A DNA stretch of 64,000 nt, taken from Oceanospirillaceae bacterium (GTDB lineage Bacteria > Pseudomonadota > Gammaproteobacteria > Pseudomonadales > Balneatricaceae). Positions within the stretch are counted from its first letter, which is position 1; the number at the start of each line of letters is the position of its first letter. Positions 19,285 to 27,781 of this stretch are shown here, one piece after another. The stretch lies in NCBI GenBank assembly GCA_003521845.1, contig DPHB01000026.1, positions 107,520 to 171,519 of the forward strand. Direction: 5' to 3'. A program made the translations under genes and the position numbers. Under the pieces are notes generated by a model. It saw only the letters and a program-made list of their open reading frames with translations. It searched no databases and was not told where the DNA came from.

Positions 19285-20255
19285 TTACCACTGCTCATTT
19301 TTTGAAAGTCACTAATCGCCAACCTAGCCTGATTAAAAAAGCGCTCTTGGCGCACATCGGAACCTGGTTCTTCAATACGCGGCACTATCCAGCCCACATA
19401 GGTGAATGCCCGTAACATGGTAAACAAAGGCAAATACTGCCACTGCAATGTGCGTATGCGCTCATAGCCTTCAATAAAGGCTGCCTGCAAAGCGTCGGCA
19501 TCGTTTTCTTGCCAGTTTTTACTTAGGGTAGTGGCCACATCAAATAGGCGATAACCAAAGCCACTGTCATCAAAGTCGATAAGCTGCAAACCATCTTCTG
19601 CAATCAGAATGTTCTCGCGTACCAAATCAGCGTGGATCAAACCGTAATCCAACTCTTCGCTTTGCAGAATTTGCAGGGCTTGCTCACGCGCTGCATTGAT
19701 GTCAGTACGCAGGTCTTCAGGTATATTCGAATTTTCCCAAAAGCGGCCCCACAAGGGTTGCTCCCCTAGTAGACCTTGCTGATCCCATGCCATGCGCTCA
19801 AAGCCTGCGGGGCGCTGCCAAATATCCGCTTGCTCGTGCAAACGCGCCATCATTTCACCAATGGCAGCAAAGGTGCCATAACGATCATCAAGCTCTAAAG
19901 CTGCGCCTGTTTGCCCCATGGGGCGGCCATACAACCACGTTAACAGGTCGATATGAAAGCCTTCACGTTCAACTAACAACTCAGTCTGCTTTTTAGCAGC
20001 AGAGGCCGTAGCAATCGGCGCAGGCACTTGCACACCCGTTTGCGCCAAACTATGCATCCAAGCCAATTCGGAGGCCATGGCAGCGGGTGTTTGATAACCG
20101 GGGCGATGCAGACGCAAGGCGTACTGAACACCTTCGTAGCTCACCTTAAAAACGGCATTCTCTCGTTGCGCTACAAGATGTAGGTCCGCGCCTTCAAGGC
20201 CCCACAAGGGCAAGGCACGGGTCGCTACATCTATCAGATGCTGAGTGTCCTTCAC
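19281..20255 (-). CDS. APH-family small-molecule kinase (phosphotransferase)
   Basis: Aminoglycoside-phosphotransferase-fold kinase, 324 residues, last gene of the minus-strand catabolic operon. It has the catalytic loop IHADLVRENIL (HGDLxxxN type) and the metal-binding LIDFDDSGFGY. Relatives phosphorylate choline, ethanolamine, hydroxylysine, homoserine or proteins. GTG start at 20255 overlaps the stop of the upstream aminotransferase (GTGA), with GGAG 9 nt before it. Tight coupling to a phospho-lyase-like class III enzyme suggests that it phosphorylates a hydroxy-amine which that enzyme then cleaves. The substrate is unknown. Confidence 0.8.
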   Translation of the reverse strand: MKDTQHLIDVATRALPLWGLEGADLHLVAQRENAVFKVSYEGVQYALRLHRPGYQTPAAMASELAWMHSLAQTGVQVPAPIATASAAKKQTELLVEREGFHIDLLTWLYGRPMGQTGAALELDDRYGTFAAIGEMMARLHEQADIWQRPAGFERMAWDQQGLLGEQPLWGRFWENSNIPEDLRTDINAAREQALQILQSEELDYGLIHADLVRENILIAEDGLQLIDFDDSGFGYRLFDVATTLSKNWQENDADALQAAFIEGYERIRTLQWQYLPLFTMLRAFTYVGWIVPRIEEPGSDVRQERFFNQARLAISDFQKMSSGN

Positions 20256-21559
20256 GAACGTAGCTCCAGCTTAGACAAGACCTTGTCCAAGGTACCTAGC
20301 ATGATATCCGCGTGCTGTTTTTGAAATTGTAGGTTAGGACGAATCTTCAAAGCATTGTAATGAATACCCAAGAAGTTAAGAATCACGCCTTCTTCACGCA
20401 TAGCGTTGGCTATTTGCTTAGTGAAAGCAGTCGCAGGCTCTTTAGTTGCTCTGTCCAGCACCATTTCGGCACCAAAAAACATACCCGAACCACGCACATC
20501 ACCAATGCATATATGCTTATCAGATAGGGCTTGCAAACGAGCACGGGCGTAATCACCGACTTCTTTGGCTTGTTGCATCAAACCTTCTTCGGCAATCACA
20601 TCCAAAACTGCTTCGGCAGCCGCACAGGAAACAGGATTACCACCAAAGGTATTAAAATAACGGAAGCACTCACGAAACTGGGTCATGATATCCAGACTTG
20701 TCACCAAACCAGCCACAGGATGGCCATTCCCCATAGGCTTACCCAAGGTAACAATATCCGGCAAGATACCCACCTTTTGGTGGCCCCACATATGGGTGCC
20801 AATACGGCCAAAGCCTGGCTGTACTTCGTCGGCAATTAATACACCACCAGCGGCTTTTACAGCGGCGGCAGTTTCATCTAAAAAGCCCGGCTCCATAGTT
20901 GGGAAGCCTTCGTTACCAAAAAAGGGACAAATAATCAGACCGGCAAAGCCATGTTCGCTGGCTTCTAGTTCGGCAATTTTCAGTTTTACCTGTTCTGCAA
21001 AAGCCTGCCCGAGAGTTTGACCTTCTTTAAGACCACCTTGCCAATAGGCAGGACGGTAGCTATCTGGTGCTGGCACAAAACGCACATGGGAACCATCACC
21101 CAAATGAGAGGTATTGGTATTGGATAACTTGGCCACCATAGTGGTGTTGCCATGATAGGTATGATCCGTAGCAATCATGCCGCGTTTGCCCGTCACGGCT
21201 TCTGCCATGCGCAGGGCTATATCATTGGCTTCAGAACCCGAACAGGTCATGATGGCGGTATTTAACGGTTCAGCAAAGGTAGCTGTGAGCTTTTCCACAT
21301 AGCGAGTAATACCTTCATGCAGATAACGGGTATGAGTATTAAGCGTACTGGCTTGCTGACAAATAGCTTCCACTACTTTGGGGTGGCAGTGACCAACGTG
21401 AGGTACGTTGTTATAGCAATCTAAATATTTACGTCCATCAGCATCCCATAACCATACACCTTCACCTTTTACAAAATGCACGGGATCGTTATAGAAAGTA
21501 GAGACGTTTGGACCCAATAGACGGGCACGATCAGCAAGTATTTGGGCGTTATTTTTCAA
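20252..21559 (-). CDS. Class III PLP enzyme, phospho-lyase-like (AGXT2L/ETNPPL type)
   Basis: PLP fold type I protein of 435 residues. The Schiff-base lysine is K274 in GKPMGNGHP and the ring-nitrogen Asp is D244 in ADEVQPGFGR. The segments YLDCYNNVPHVGHCHP, GKPMGNGHPVA and YFNTFGGNPVSCA are closer to ethanolamine-phosphate and 5-phosphohydroxylysine phospho-lyases than to ordinary omega-aminotransferases. Those enzymes release phosphate and ammonia and leave an aldehyde. TTG start at 21559 is set by AAGGAG 8 nt upstream. It overlaps the kinase by 4 nt. The specific substrate is inferred, not shown. Confidence 0.8.
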   Translation of the reverse strand: MKNNAQILADRARLLGPNVSTFYNDPVHFVKGEGVWLWDADGRKYLDCYNNVPHVGHCHPKVVEAICQQASTLNTHTRYLHEGITRYVEKLTATFAEPLNTAIMTCSGSEANDIALRMAEAVTGKRGMIATDHTYHGNTTMVAKLSNTNTSHLGDGSHVRFVPAPDSYRPAYWQGGLKEGQTLGQAFAEQVKLKIAELEASEHGFAGLIICPFFGNEGFPTMEPGFLDETAAAVKAAGGVLIADEVQPGFGRIGTHMWGHQKVGILPDIVTLGKPMGNGHPVAGLVTSLDIMTQFRECFRYFNTFGGNPVSCAAAEAVLDVIAEEGLMQQAKEVGDYARARLQALSDKHICIGDVRGSGMFFGAEMVLDRATKEPATAFTKQIANAMREEGVILNFLGIHYNALKIRPNLQFQKQHADIMLGTLDKVLSKLELRS

Positions 21560-21576
21560 CTAATTGACTCCTTAAA

Positions 21577-21651
21577 AGTCTAGCACTTTGGGGTCTGAGG
21601 GCCTGCCCCATGAGCGAAGCGAGTGCCTTGGGTACCCCAAAGTGCCAGACT
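21577..21651. repeat. Structured intergenic repeat, copy B
   Basis: A 75-bp element between the UPF0261 gene and the aminotransferase. Its 18-nt inverted arms match at 17 of 18 positions (AGTCTAGCACTTTGGGGT and ACCCCAAAGTGCCAGACT). The core (GGGCCTGCCCCATGAGC... to TGCCTTGGGTACC) matches copies A and C. It sits inside an apparent operon, so the transcript would carry this hairpin. Confidence 0.8.
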
Positions 21652-21661
21652 ATCTTTACAA

Positions 21662-22900
21662 TTAGGCTTTGGGGACGATACCTTGGGCAACCCAGTCATC
21701 AAACACACGCAACGCAGTTTCGACAAACAGGTCATCGTTGATGTGTGCATCTAAACTGCTTAGTTGTACTTTGCCATTAGGTAGCAAGGTTTCAATTTCA
21801 TTTACGAAAGCAGCTAGGCCCTCTGGGTCATGCAAGTCGTTACCTTCGCGGTCCCATTCTTCAATACCATGACGCGGCATGATGAAGTGCACTGGCGCCG
21901 TTGCTTCGCTTAAACGCGCGACAAATTCTCGCGCATGGCTACGACGCTCTTCTGGCGTACTCACCAAGCAATGAATCAAACGGTTGTGTTCATGGGCTGG
22001 GCGATCTGGGTGCATGGCTTGTACATTCTGCCAGCCTGGGAAGTCCAACAAATCTACACTACCAGGGGCTACTAATTGAGGGATGCCTGCGGCACCGGCG
22101 CTAGTTAAACGGTTAGCACCAGAGTTGATGGCCGAACCAGCTATGTAATTGCATACTTCTTGCAAACAGAAGTCCATGACACAGGCAAATTGTTTTTGTG
22201 AAGCAAGATTTTCAAAGGCCATGCCCCCCATACCCGTAGAGTGAAATACAACTAAGTCATAGCCACGTGCTTCTAGGGCAGGCTTTAAGGCTTTCATGTA
22301 CTTCAAACACGAAGAACCCAAGCTAGTCATACCCACCATAGGGCGGTCGTCTGCTGGTGGTTCAACAGCGCGTGCAGCACCCAACACAGCACCAGCGGCT
22401 TGGCTTAGGGAAGACTTACAAATAGAGTTAAGGCCATACAAACCACCAGACCATAAGATCATTTGAATATCGGCAGACAAACGCTCTGCTGGAATCATAT
22501 GAGAGAAAGAAACCGTGGAAACAATATACTTAGGCACACCCATTGGCAGTGCTTGGCAAACATCCAAAGCCAAGTCTGTACCCATGCTACCACCCAAGAT
22601 CACCACGCCATCAAAGTCACCAGCCGCAAAGCGCTGAGTCACTAAAGCAACGGCACCTTCTGCCATAATTTGCATAGCCACGTTTTCGTCACCACTGTCG
22701 ATAGCTGTTTGAATGCTACTACCGCCCGCTTCGGCTACGTCATGTTTGCTAATATCAGTGGACTTTTCAGGATCGCCTAAAACACTGACATCCATAGTAA
22801 GCACACCGCCATTTTGGCTATGGATACGCTGCGCCATGTATTCCAATTCAGCATTTTTAGTATCGTAAGTACCAATGATAAGTATCGTTTTATCAGCCAT
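21662..22900 (-). CDS. UPF0261 / Tm-1-like ATP-binding protein
   Basis: A 412-residue member of the UPF0261 family, related to the ATP-binding part of the plant Tm-1 resistance protein. It begins KTILIIGTYDTKNAELEYMA (family hallmark) and has the VVILGGSMGTDLAL glycine-rich segment, VSTVSFSH, and a C-terminal half with HSTGMGGMAFE and LVAPGSVDLLDFP. The biochemical role of bacterial members is not settled; they often lie in catabolic clusters. Here it sits between the aldehyde dehydrogenase (91 nt) and the phospho-lyase-like gene (102 nt), both gaps filled by repeats. Confidence 0.85.
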   Translation of the reverse strand: MADKTILIIGTYDTKNAELEYMAQRIHSQNGGVLTMDVSVLGDPEKSTDISKHDVAEAGGSSIQTAIDSGDENVAMQIMAEGAVALVTQRFAAGDFDGVVILGGSMGTDLALDVCQALPMGVPKYIVSTVSFSHMIPAERLSADIQMILWSGGLYGLNSICKSSLSQAAGAVLGAARAVEPPADDRPMVGMTSLGSSCLKYMKALKPALEARGYDLVVFHSTGMGGMAFENLASQKQFACVMDFCLQEVCNYIAGSAINSGANRLTSAGAAGIPQLVAPGSVDLLDFPGWQNVQAMHPDRPAHEHNRLIHCLVSTPEERRSHAREFVARLSEATAPVHFIMPRHGIEEWDREGNDLHDPEGLAAFVNEIETLLPNGKVQLSSLDAHINDDLFVETALRVFDDWVAQGIVPKA

Positions 22901-22929
22901 GATTATCTCTTGTTAAATTTGTCTACCTT

Positions 22930-22994
22930 GTGGGTCGGGTTTCAACCCGACTTGTCAGACTTTAACCCAGCTTGTCGGCCTGAAGTCTGACCTA
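22930..22994. repeat. REP-like palindrome cluster between aldehyde dehydrogenase and UPF0261
   Basis: Three successive short palindromes: GTCGGGTTTCAACCCGAC, GTCAGACTTTAACCCAGC (imperfect) and GTCGGCCTGAAGTCTGAC, ending ACCTA. The last bases supply the stop codon of the aldehyde dehydrogenase (complement of 22992-22994). The unit resembles the repeat at 9568-9621 and common gammaproteobacterial REP sequences. Confidence 0.7.
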
Positions 22995-24473
22995 CAACTT
23001 GATCCAGGCGGTTTTTAAGTCGTAATACTTCTCAAACGCATGCATGCTCTTGTCGTGTCCATTACCAGATTGCTTCACGCCACCTAATGGTACCGTGTTG
23101 TCAGAACCACCATAGGTATTAATATGCATCAAGCCGGTTTTCACTGCGCGTACCATGCGGTGTGCACGGCCTAAGTCACTGGTCCAAGCGGCACCAGACA
23201 AACCAAATTCGCTATCATTAGCAATAGCAATGGCTTCTGCTTCGTCCTTAAAGGCAATCACACCTAGTACTGGACCAAACACTTCTGCTTGGGCTAGGTT
23301 ATGATGGGATTCTACGCCAGTTATCACAGTCGGTGACATATAATAGCCGCCTGTTTCTTCTAATACGCGCTCGCCACCAGTAACGATCTTGCCACCTTCG
23401 GCCACAGCCTTTTCTACAAAATCTAGGTTGCCGTTCAACTGGCCCATGGAGTTGATAGCACCCACGTGAGAAGACAGTGATAGTGGATCGCCTATTTGCA
23501 TAGCCTTGGCATGCTTGGCCACTAGCGCTACAAACTCGTCATGAATGCTTGCCTCAACCAACAAGCGTGAACCTGAAATACAAATTTGGCCAGAGTTGCG
23601 GAAGATAGCAAAGGCCGCACCTTTGGCTGCTTCTTCCAAATTAGGTGCATCGGCAAACACGATATTCGCCGACTTGCCACCCAATTCTAAATACACACGC
23701 TTCAGATTGGAACGTGCTGAATATTCCAGCAAACGACGGCCTGTGGTACCCGAACCAGTAAATACCAGTACGTCTACGTCCATGGACATAGCTAGCTCTT
23801 CACCTACTTCAGAGCCCTTACCAGTTACCACGTTTAGTACACCTGCTGGCACACCTGCTTCTTGTGCTAACGCGGCCAGACGCAACATAGTCAAAGACGC
23901 TTCTTCGGCAGGCTTAACTACGATGGAGTTGCCCATGGCCAAGGCTGGAGCTATTTTCCAAGCACCAATCATGAGTGGCATATTCCAAGGAATAATGGCA
24001 CCGACAACGCCAACGGCCTCTTTTTGCACCATGGCTAAAAAGCCTGGATCAGTGGGTGTCACTTCGCCGTATACCTTATCTAAAGCTTCGGCATAATAAC
24101 GAAAGGTTCCTGCACAGGAGCCTGGCTCAGCCTTAATAGCCAAACCAATTTCCGTACCATTGTCACGCACGCCTAATACAGCTAGTTCTAGCGCATTTTC
24201 TTGTATCAGATCAGCCAGCTTGTGCAATACCGCCTTGCGAGCAGCAGGCGCTAAGTCAGCCCAGCGGCCGTCATCAAAAGAGGTACGGGCCGCGGCAATG
24301 GCATCTTGCATGTCTGCACGACTTGCGCGCTCGGTCGTGGTAATTACGCTACCATCAATGGGAGATACTACGTCGTTCTTAGAACCCGTACCTTCCACCC
24401 ACTCACCATTGATAAATAGCTTTTGTGGGGCAATAGTCTGCTGACGTAAAATGTCGATTTGTTCTTGTTGCAT
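22992..24473 (-). CDS. NAD(P)+-dependent aldehyde dehydrogenase
   Basis: Oxidises an aldehyde to the acid; 493 residues, ALDH superfamily. It has IPWNMP (oxyanion Asn), the VFTGSGTTGRRLL cofactor loop, catalytic Glu263 in LELGGKSAN and nucleophile Cys298 in SGQICISGS. The closest groups are aminoaldehyde and 4-aminobutyraldehyde type dehydrogenases, but the substrate cannot be read from sequence. The ATG at 24473 with an upstream GGGG site is preferred over a TTG at 24494 that overlaps tctA. It would fit as the step after the phospho-lyase-like enzyme. Confidence 0.9.
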   Translation of the reverse strand: MQQEQIDILRQQTIAPQKLFINGEWVEGTGSKNDVVSPIDGSVITTTERASRADMQDAIAAARTSFDDGRWADLAPAARKAVLHKLADLIQENALELAVLGVRDNGTEIGLAIKAEPGSCAGTFRYYAEALDKVYGEVTPTDPGFLAMVQKEAVGVVGAIIPWNMPLMIGAWKIAPALAMGNSIVVKPAEEASLTMLRLAALAQEAGVPAGVLNVVTGKGSEVGEELAMSMDVDVLVFTGSGTTGRRLLEYSARSNLKRVYLELGGKSANIVFADAPNLEEAAKGAAFAIFRNSGQICISGSRLLVEASIHDEFVALVAKHAKAMQIGDPLSLSSHVGAINSMGQLNGNLDFVEKAVAEGGKIVTGGERVLEETGGYYMSPTVITGVESHHNLAQAEVFGPVLGVIAFKDEAEAIAIANDSEFGLSGAAWTSDLGRAHRMVRAVKTGLMHINTYGGSDNTVPLGGVKQSGNGHDKSMHAFEKYYDLKTAWIKL

Positions 24474-24490
24474 TAGCTTGCCCCTATTGC

Positions 24491-25981
24491 TCAATTATAT
24501 TCGGCTGGTTGACGATGGGCGCGCCACCAAACATAGAAATTAACTACCAAAATGATCACGATTAAGACAAAGATAGTGAAAGAAATTGGACGGTTGATAA
24601 AGTCGGTAAAACCCTCTACTCGAGCCAATCCTGCACGAAACTTTTGTTCCATTATGCTGCCCAAAACCATGCCTAGAATAATCGGCACAATGGGCAAGTT
24701 GAGACGTTTTAGCACATAACCAAATAACCCAAAGACAGCACAAATAACGCAATCCACCATAGAATTTCGTAATGAATAGACACCGACAAAGGACAAGCCT
24801 AATATCGACAAACCTAGGAAACGTTGCGGAATTTGAATAATACGCAGCAGCTGGCGCGTCGCCAAGGTTAAGAAAATCATGATTAAAATATTGACCACAA
24901 ACAAGCTTGCATACAAGCCATAGACAAATTCAGCATGCTGCACAAATAGATTGGGGCCCGGAACAATTGAATGTACATAGAACACCGACAGCATCATGGC
25001 CGTTAAAGCTTCACCTGGAATACCAAGTGCTAATAAAGGAATCATAGCGGCAGCAGGCACGGCATTGTTGGCAGCTTCCGAGGCAATAATCCCCTCTGGG
25101 GCCCCCTTACCAAAACGCTCGGGTTTTTTAGACATGCTATTGGCAATATTATAGGAGAAAAATTGCGCCAGAAACTCGCCTACTCCAGGAATGATGCCCA
25201 TGATGACGCCAAAGGAGGCAGAGATCAGGGCTTGCAGCTTGTATTTCCACAGGTCAAAAAAACCTTCGCGCTTACTTTCGCCTTTCAAATCCGGCATATC
25301 TGCCTTTTCATCTTTGCCAAGCAGCAGCACAAAAGCCTGAGACATAGCAAACAAACCCAGTAGCACAGTGATCAAATCAACCCCTGAACGCAGCCAGCCT
25401 TGGCCAAAAGTAAAGCGCGAACTATAGCGAATACTTTCCATACCGATGGTGGCAATAAAGATGCCTAAGAACACCAACAACCCTGCCATCAAGGATTCGC
25501 CACGGTGAGATACAATGACCAACACCAAGCCCAGCACAGCAGCCATAAAGATATCTCGCGACCCAAAAAGGGGGGCGATTTGGGCAATAAAACCGGTCAT
25601 TAAGATAAGGCAGATAACGGAGAAAATACCACCAAAGAAAGAAGACCAATAGGCCAATGTCAAAGCACGTCGTGCTCTGCCTTGTTGGGTCATGCTGTAA
25701 CCATCATAGGTGGTTAACGCGTTGACTGGGGTACCTGGCGTATTAATAAGAATGGCAGGTATCGATCCGCCATACATGGAGGCCCCATATATACCAATAA
25801 GTACGGTGATACCCACTATGGGGTCCAAGCTATAGGTTGCCGGTAGCAATATAGCAATTGCTACGGCCGGTCCCACTCCAGGGATAGCACCAATAATAAC
25901 CCCACCAATAGATCCAACTAACAAGGCTGCCCACACATCAAGGCGGGTAAATATCTCTAAACTATTGAGCAACAGTTCCAT
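24491..25981 (-). CDS. tctA: TctA-family large membrane subunit, transporter 1
   Basis: Large subunit (496 residues, about 12 membrane helices) of a tripartite tricarboxylate transporter (TTT), which moves solute across the inner membrane using an ion gradient. Typical blocks are present: GAIPGVGPAVAIAILLPATY, SIPAILINTPGTP and, in the second half, GIIPGVGEFLAQF and IPLLALGIPGE. The ATG at 25981 (MELLLNSLEIF) is the homologous start; the longer frame runs into tctB. It lies 13 nt after tctB and 17 nt before the dehydrogenase. Confidence 0.93.
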   Translation of the reverse strand: MELLLNSLEIFTRLDVWAALLVGSIGGVIIGAIPGVGPAVAIAILLPATYSLDPIVGITVLIGIYGASMYGGSIPAILINTPGTPVNALTTYDGYSMTQQGRARRALTLAYWSSFFGGIFSVICLILMTGFIAQIAPLFGSRDIFMAAVLGLVLVIVSHRGESLMAGLLVFLGIFIATIGMESIRYSSRFTFGQGWLRSGVDLITVLLGLFAMSQAFVLLLGKDEKADMPDLKGESKREGFFDLWKYKLQALISASFGVIMGIIPGVGEFLAQFFSYNIANSMSKKPERFGKGAPEGIIASEAANNAVPAAAMIPLLALGIPGEALTAMMLSVFYVHSIVPGPNLFVQHAEFVYGLYASLFVVNILIMIFLTLATRQLLRIIQIPQRFLGLSILGLSFVGVYSLRNSMVDCVICAVFGLFGYVLKRLNLPIVPIILGMVLGSIMEQKFRAGLARVEGFTDFINRPISFTIFVLIVIILVVNFYVWWRAHRQPAEYN

Positions 25982-25994
25982 AACGTAAGCCTTA

Positions 25995-26522
25995 TTAAAG
26001 GTATAAGATAAAGAAATTGGCAAGTTCACGAGGTAACATTTCGTACCACATGCCTGCGCCAATCTTTACTTGTAAAGTAGATTTGAATATCACCACCACC
26101 AATACCGCAATAAAGACGGCAATGGCATACATTTTTTTGCTACGGTAGCCAGCTCGAAACGTCATCAACACAAAAAACGTCACTGTAGCAAACAGGTAGC
26201 CTAGCACTGGTACCAAAAACACATAGGTCAAAAAATAGCCCACGTACTCAAACGGCCGCAACCACTCAAGCATCTCCTGGAACTCTTCCCCTACTGGGGC
26301 TTGTTCACACCGTACCCGACGCCAAACTGCAATGGCATAAGCGCAGGAGAAAAACAATAATCCGCTGATCGCCATAGACGGCCAAAAACGCGGTTGTTTT
26401 AATAAGGCCAAACCATTAAACCACTTGGTTTCTTGGGGTATGGAGAACATTAAAAAACCACTGATAATTACCAGAATAATAGCAAAAGCTAGATCACCGG
26501 CATGGTAATGTGAACGATTCAT
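25995..26522 (-). CDS. tctB: TctB-family small membrane subunit, transporter 1
   Basis: Small membrane subunit of the same TTT transporter, 175 residues with four hydrophobic segments (about residues 10-28, 48-66, 95-125 and 132-152). These proteins are poorly conserved, so the call rests on size, topology and position between tctC and tctA. The ATG at 26522 has an AAAGG site. Confidence 0.85.
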   Translation of the reverse strand: MNRSHYHAGDLAFAIILVIISGFLMFSIPQETKWFNGLALLKQPRFWPSMAISGLLFFSCAYAIAVWRRVRCEQAPVGEEFQEMLEWLRPFEYVGYFLTYVFLVPVLGYLFATVTFFVLMTFRAGYRSKKMYAIAVFIAVLVVVIFKSTLQVKIGAGMWYEMLPRELANFFILYL

Positions 26523-26559
26523 AATGAACCTTTAAAGTCTAAATGAAGACGGGAATATG

Positions 26560-26583
26560 CGGCAACAGCCTATACTATTGCCG
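26560..26583. repeat. Stem-loop between tctC and tctB, transporter 1
   Basis: A 6-bp perfect stem (CGGCAA / TTGCCG) around a 12-nt loop, in the 110-nt gap after the binding-protein gene. It has no T tract. An RNA structure here would favour a higher level of the binding protein than of the membrane subunits, as seen in many transport operons. Confidence 0.4.
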
Positions 26584-26632
26584 TATTGGGCAGATATTGA
26601 ACCCGTGCTGGACTCAATAGACCTTATATTGT

Positions 26633-27568
26633 TTACTCGGTCAAGCCTGCAATGGTCACCATGGTGGCACGATCAGATTCAATCTGTGCTGCAGCTGTAT
26701 CAGCGTCCATCCAGTAAACCAAAGCACCGGTATCGGCGGCTAGTTTCTGAGCACGATCACTCATTACCGTTTTCTTAGCCGAAGCAATCAAGGTTTGCTT
26801 CACTTCATCAGATGTGCCCTTGGTGACAAACAAACCGTTCCAAAGGCCCATGTTCAAGCTAGGCACAACTTCACCCATTGTTGGTACATCTGGGATATTG
26901 GCAATTCGCTCGTTGGTGATGGAAGCTAGCACCTTGACTTGATCAAGACATGGCAAGATCAACTGGATAGTGGTGTTAATAACATCAGCATCACCAGAAG
27001 CTAGGGTATTACAATCCAACATATCAAAAGCAGCATCCGAACCCCACTCAAAGCCAAGGGCCGAAGCAGCAGCTAGCGACACCTGGGTTGGCGACAATGG
27101 CGCACCAAAATGCCCCAAAGCCAAATCGTTGGATTTAGCATGGGCTGCCAATTCTTGCATATTGCTGTATGGCGCATCACCTGCTGCAGCTAGTACAAAC
27201 GGATAGGTCAAGAAAATACCTAATGGCTCAAACGTATCCTTATCTAAGCCATCGATGCCCAATTCAGGACCCACAACCGGTACACCAATAACAAAGGAAC
27301 CAACGGTGGAACCATCGTTAGGGGCACTCGCCACTTCCATGGCACCAGGGAATGGACCACCGCCGCCACCTGGTTTATTTACTACTGCCGCAGCGACCCC
27401 GTGAGTGGACTGAAAATCTTCTGCGATCATACGCGTAAGAATGTCTTCTAGATCACCTGGTGGAAATGGCACGACAAAAGAAACTGGCTTATTTGGGTAG
27501 TCTGCCACAGCAACACTACTCATTAGGCCGAAGGCAACTGCCGCGGCTGTATTCAAAATTTTGCGCAT
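26633..27568 (-). CDS. tctC: TctC/Bug-family periplasmic binding protein, transporter 1
   Basis: Periplasmic solute-binding protein of the TTT transporter, 311 residues with a signal peptide (cut near AVA-DYP, residue 23). The ligand-loop region reads FVVPFPPGDLEDILTR (residues 31-46) where most Bug proteins have PGGxxD. The extra acidic residues D39 and E41 could face a cationic group. Two cysteines, C186 and C207, could form a disulfide. An AGGAG site precedes the ATG. First gene of the minus-strand operon, divergent from iclR. Confidence 0.88.
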   Translation of the reverse strand: MRKILNTAAAVAFGLMSSVAVADYPNKPVSFVVPFPPGDLEDILTRMIAEDFQSTHGVAAAVVNKPGGGGGPFPGAMEVASAPNDGSTVGSFVIGVPVVGPELGIDGLDKDTFEPLGIFLTYPFVLAAAGDAPYSNMQELAAHAKSNDLALGHFGAPLSPTQVSLAAASALGFEWGSDAAFDMLDCNTLASGDADVINTTIQLILPCLDQVKVLASITNERIANIPDVPTMGEVVPSLNMGLWNGLFVTKGTSDEVKQTLIASAKKTVMSDRAQKLAADTGALVYWMDADTAAAQIESDRATMVTIAGLTE

Positions 27569-27627
27569 AACGCTCTCCTAAACATTGTTTTTATGCCCGT
27601 TAAATTAGTTAACATATTATGTTTCGT

Positions 27628-27640
27628 TTCAATATATGAA
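27628..27640. promoter_or_regulatory. Candidate operator in the tctC-iclR divergent region
   Basis: TTCA-ATATA-TGAA, with a nearby CGTTTC and CCAACG, in the 213-nt region between the divergent starts. IclR-type regulators usually bind short palindromes in such regions. The match is weak and the assignment is a guess from position. Confidence 0.25.
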
Positions 27641-27781
27641 CCAACGGTTTAAAAATATTTGCATAAAGGGTACACTTGTGTCAATAATAAAGAACAAATT
27701 AACTGTCTCGGTCACAAAGTTGCCAGGCACGATTAAGAAAAAGAGAATGCGCCAAAACGCATAAACTTTGGAGAGATATTC

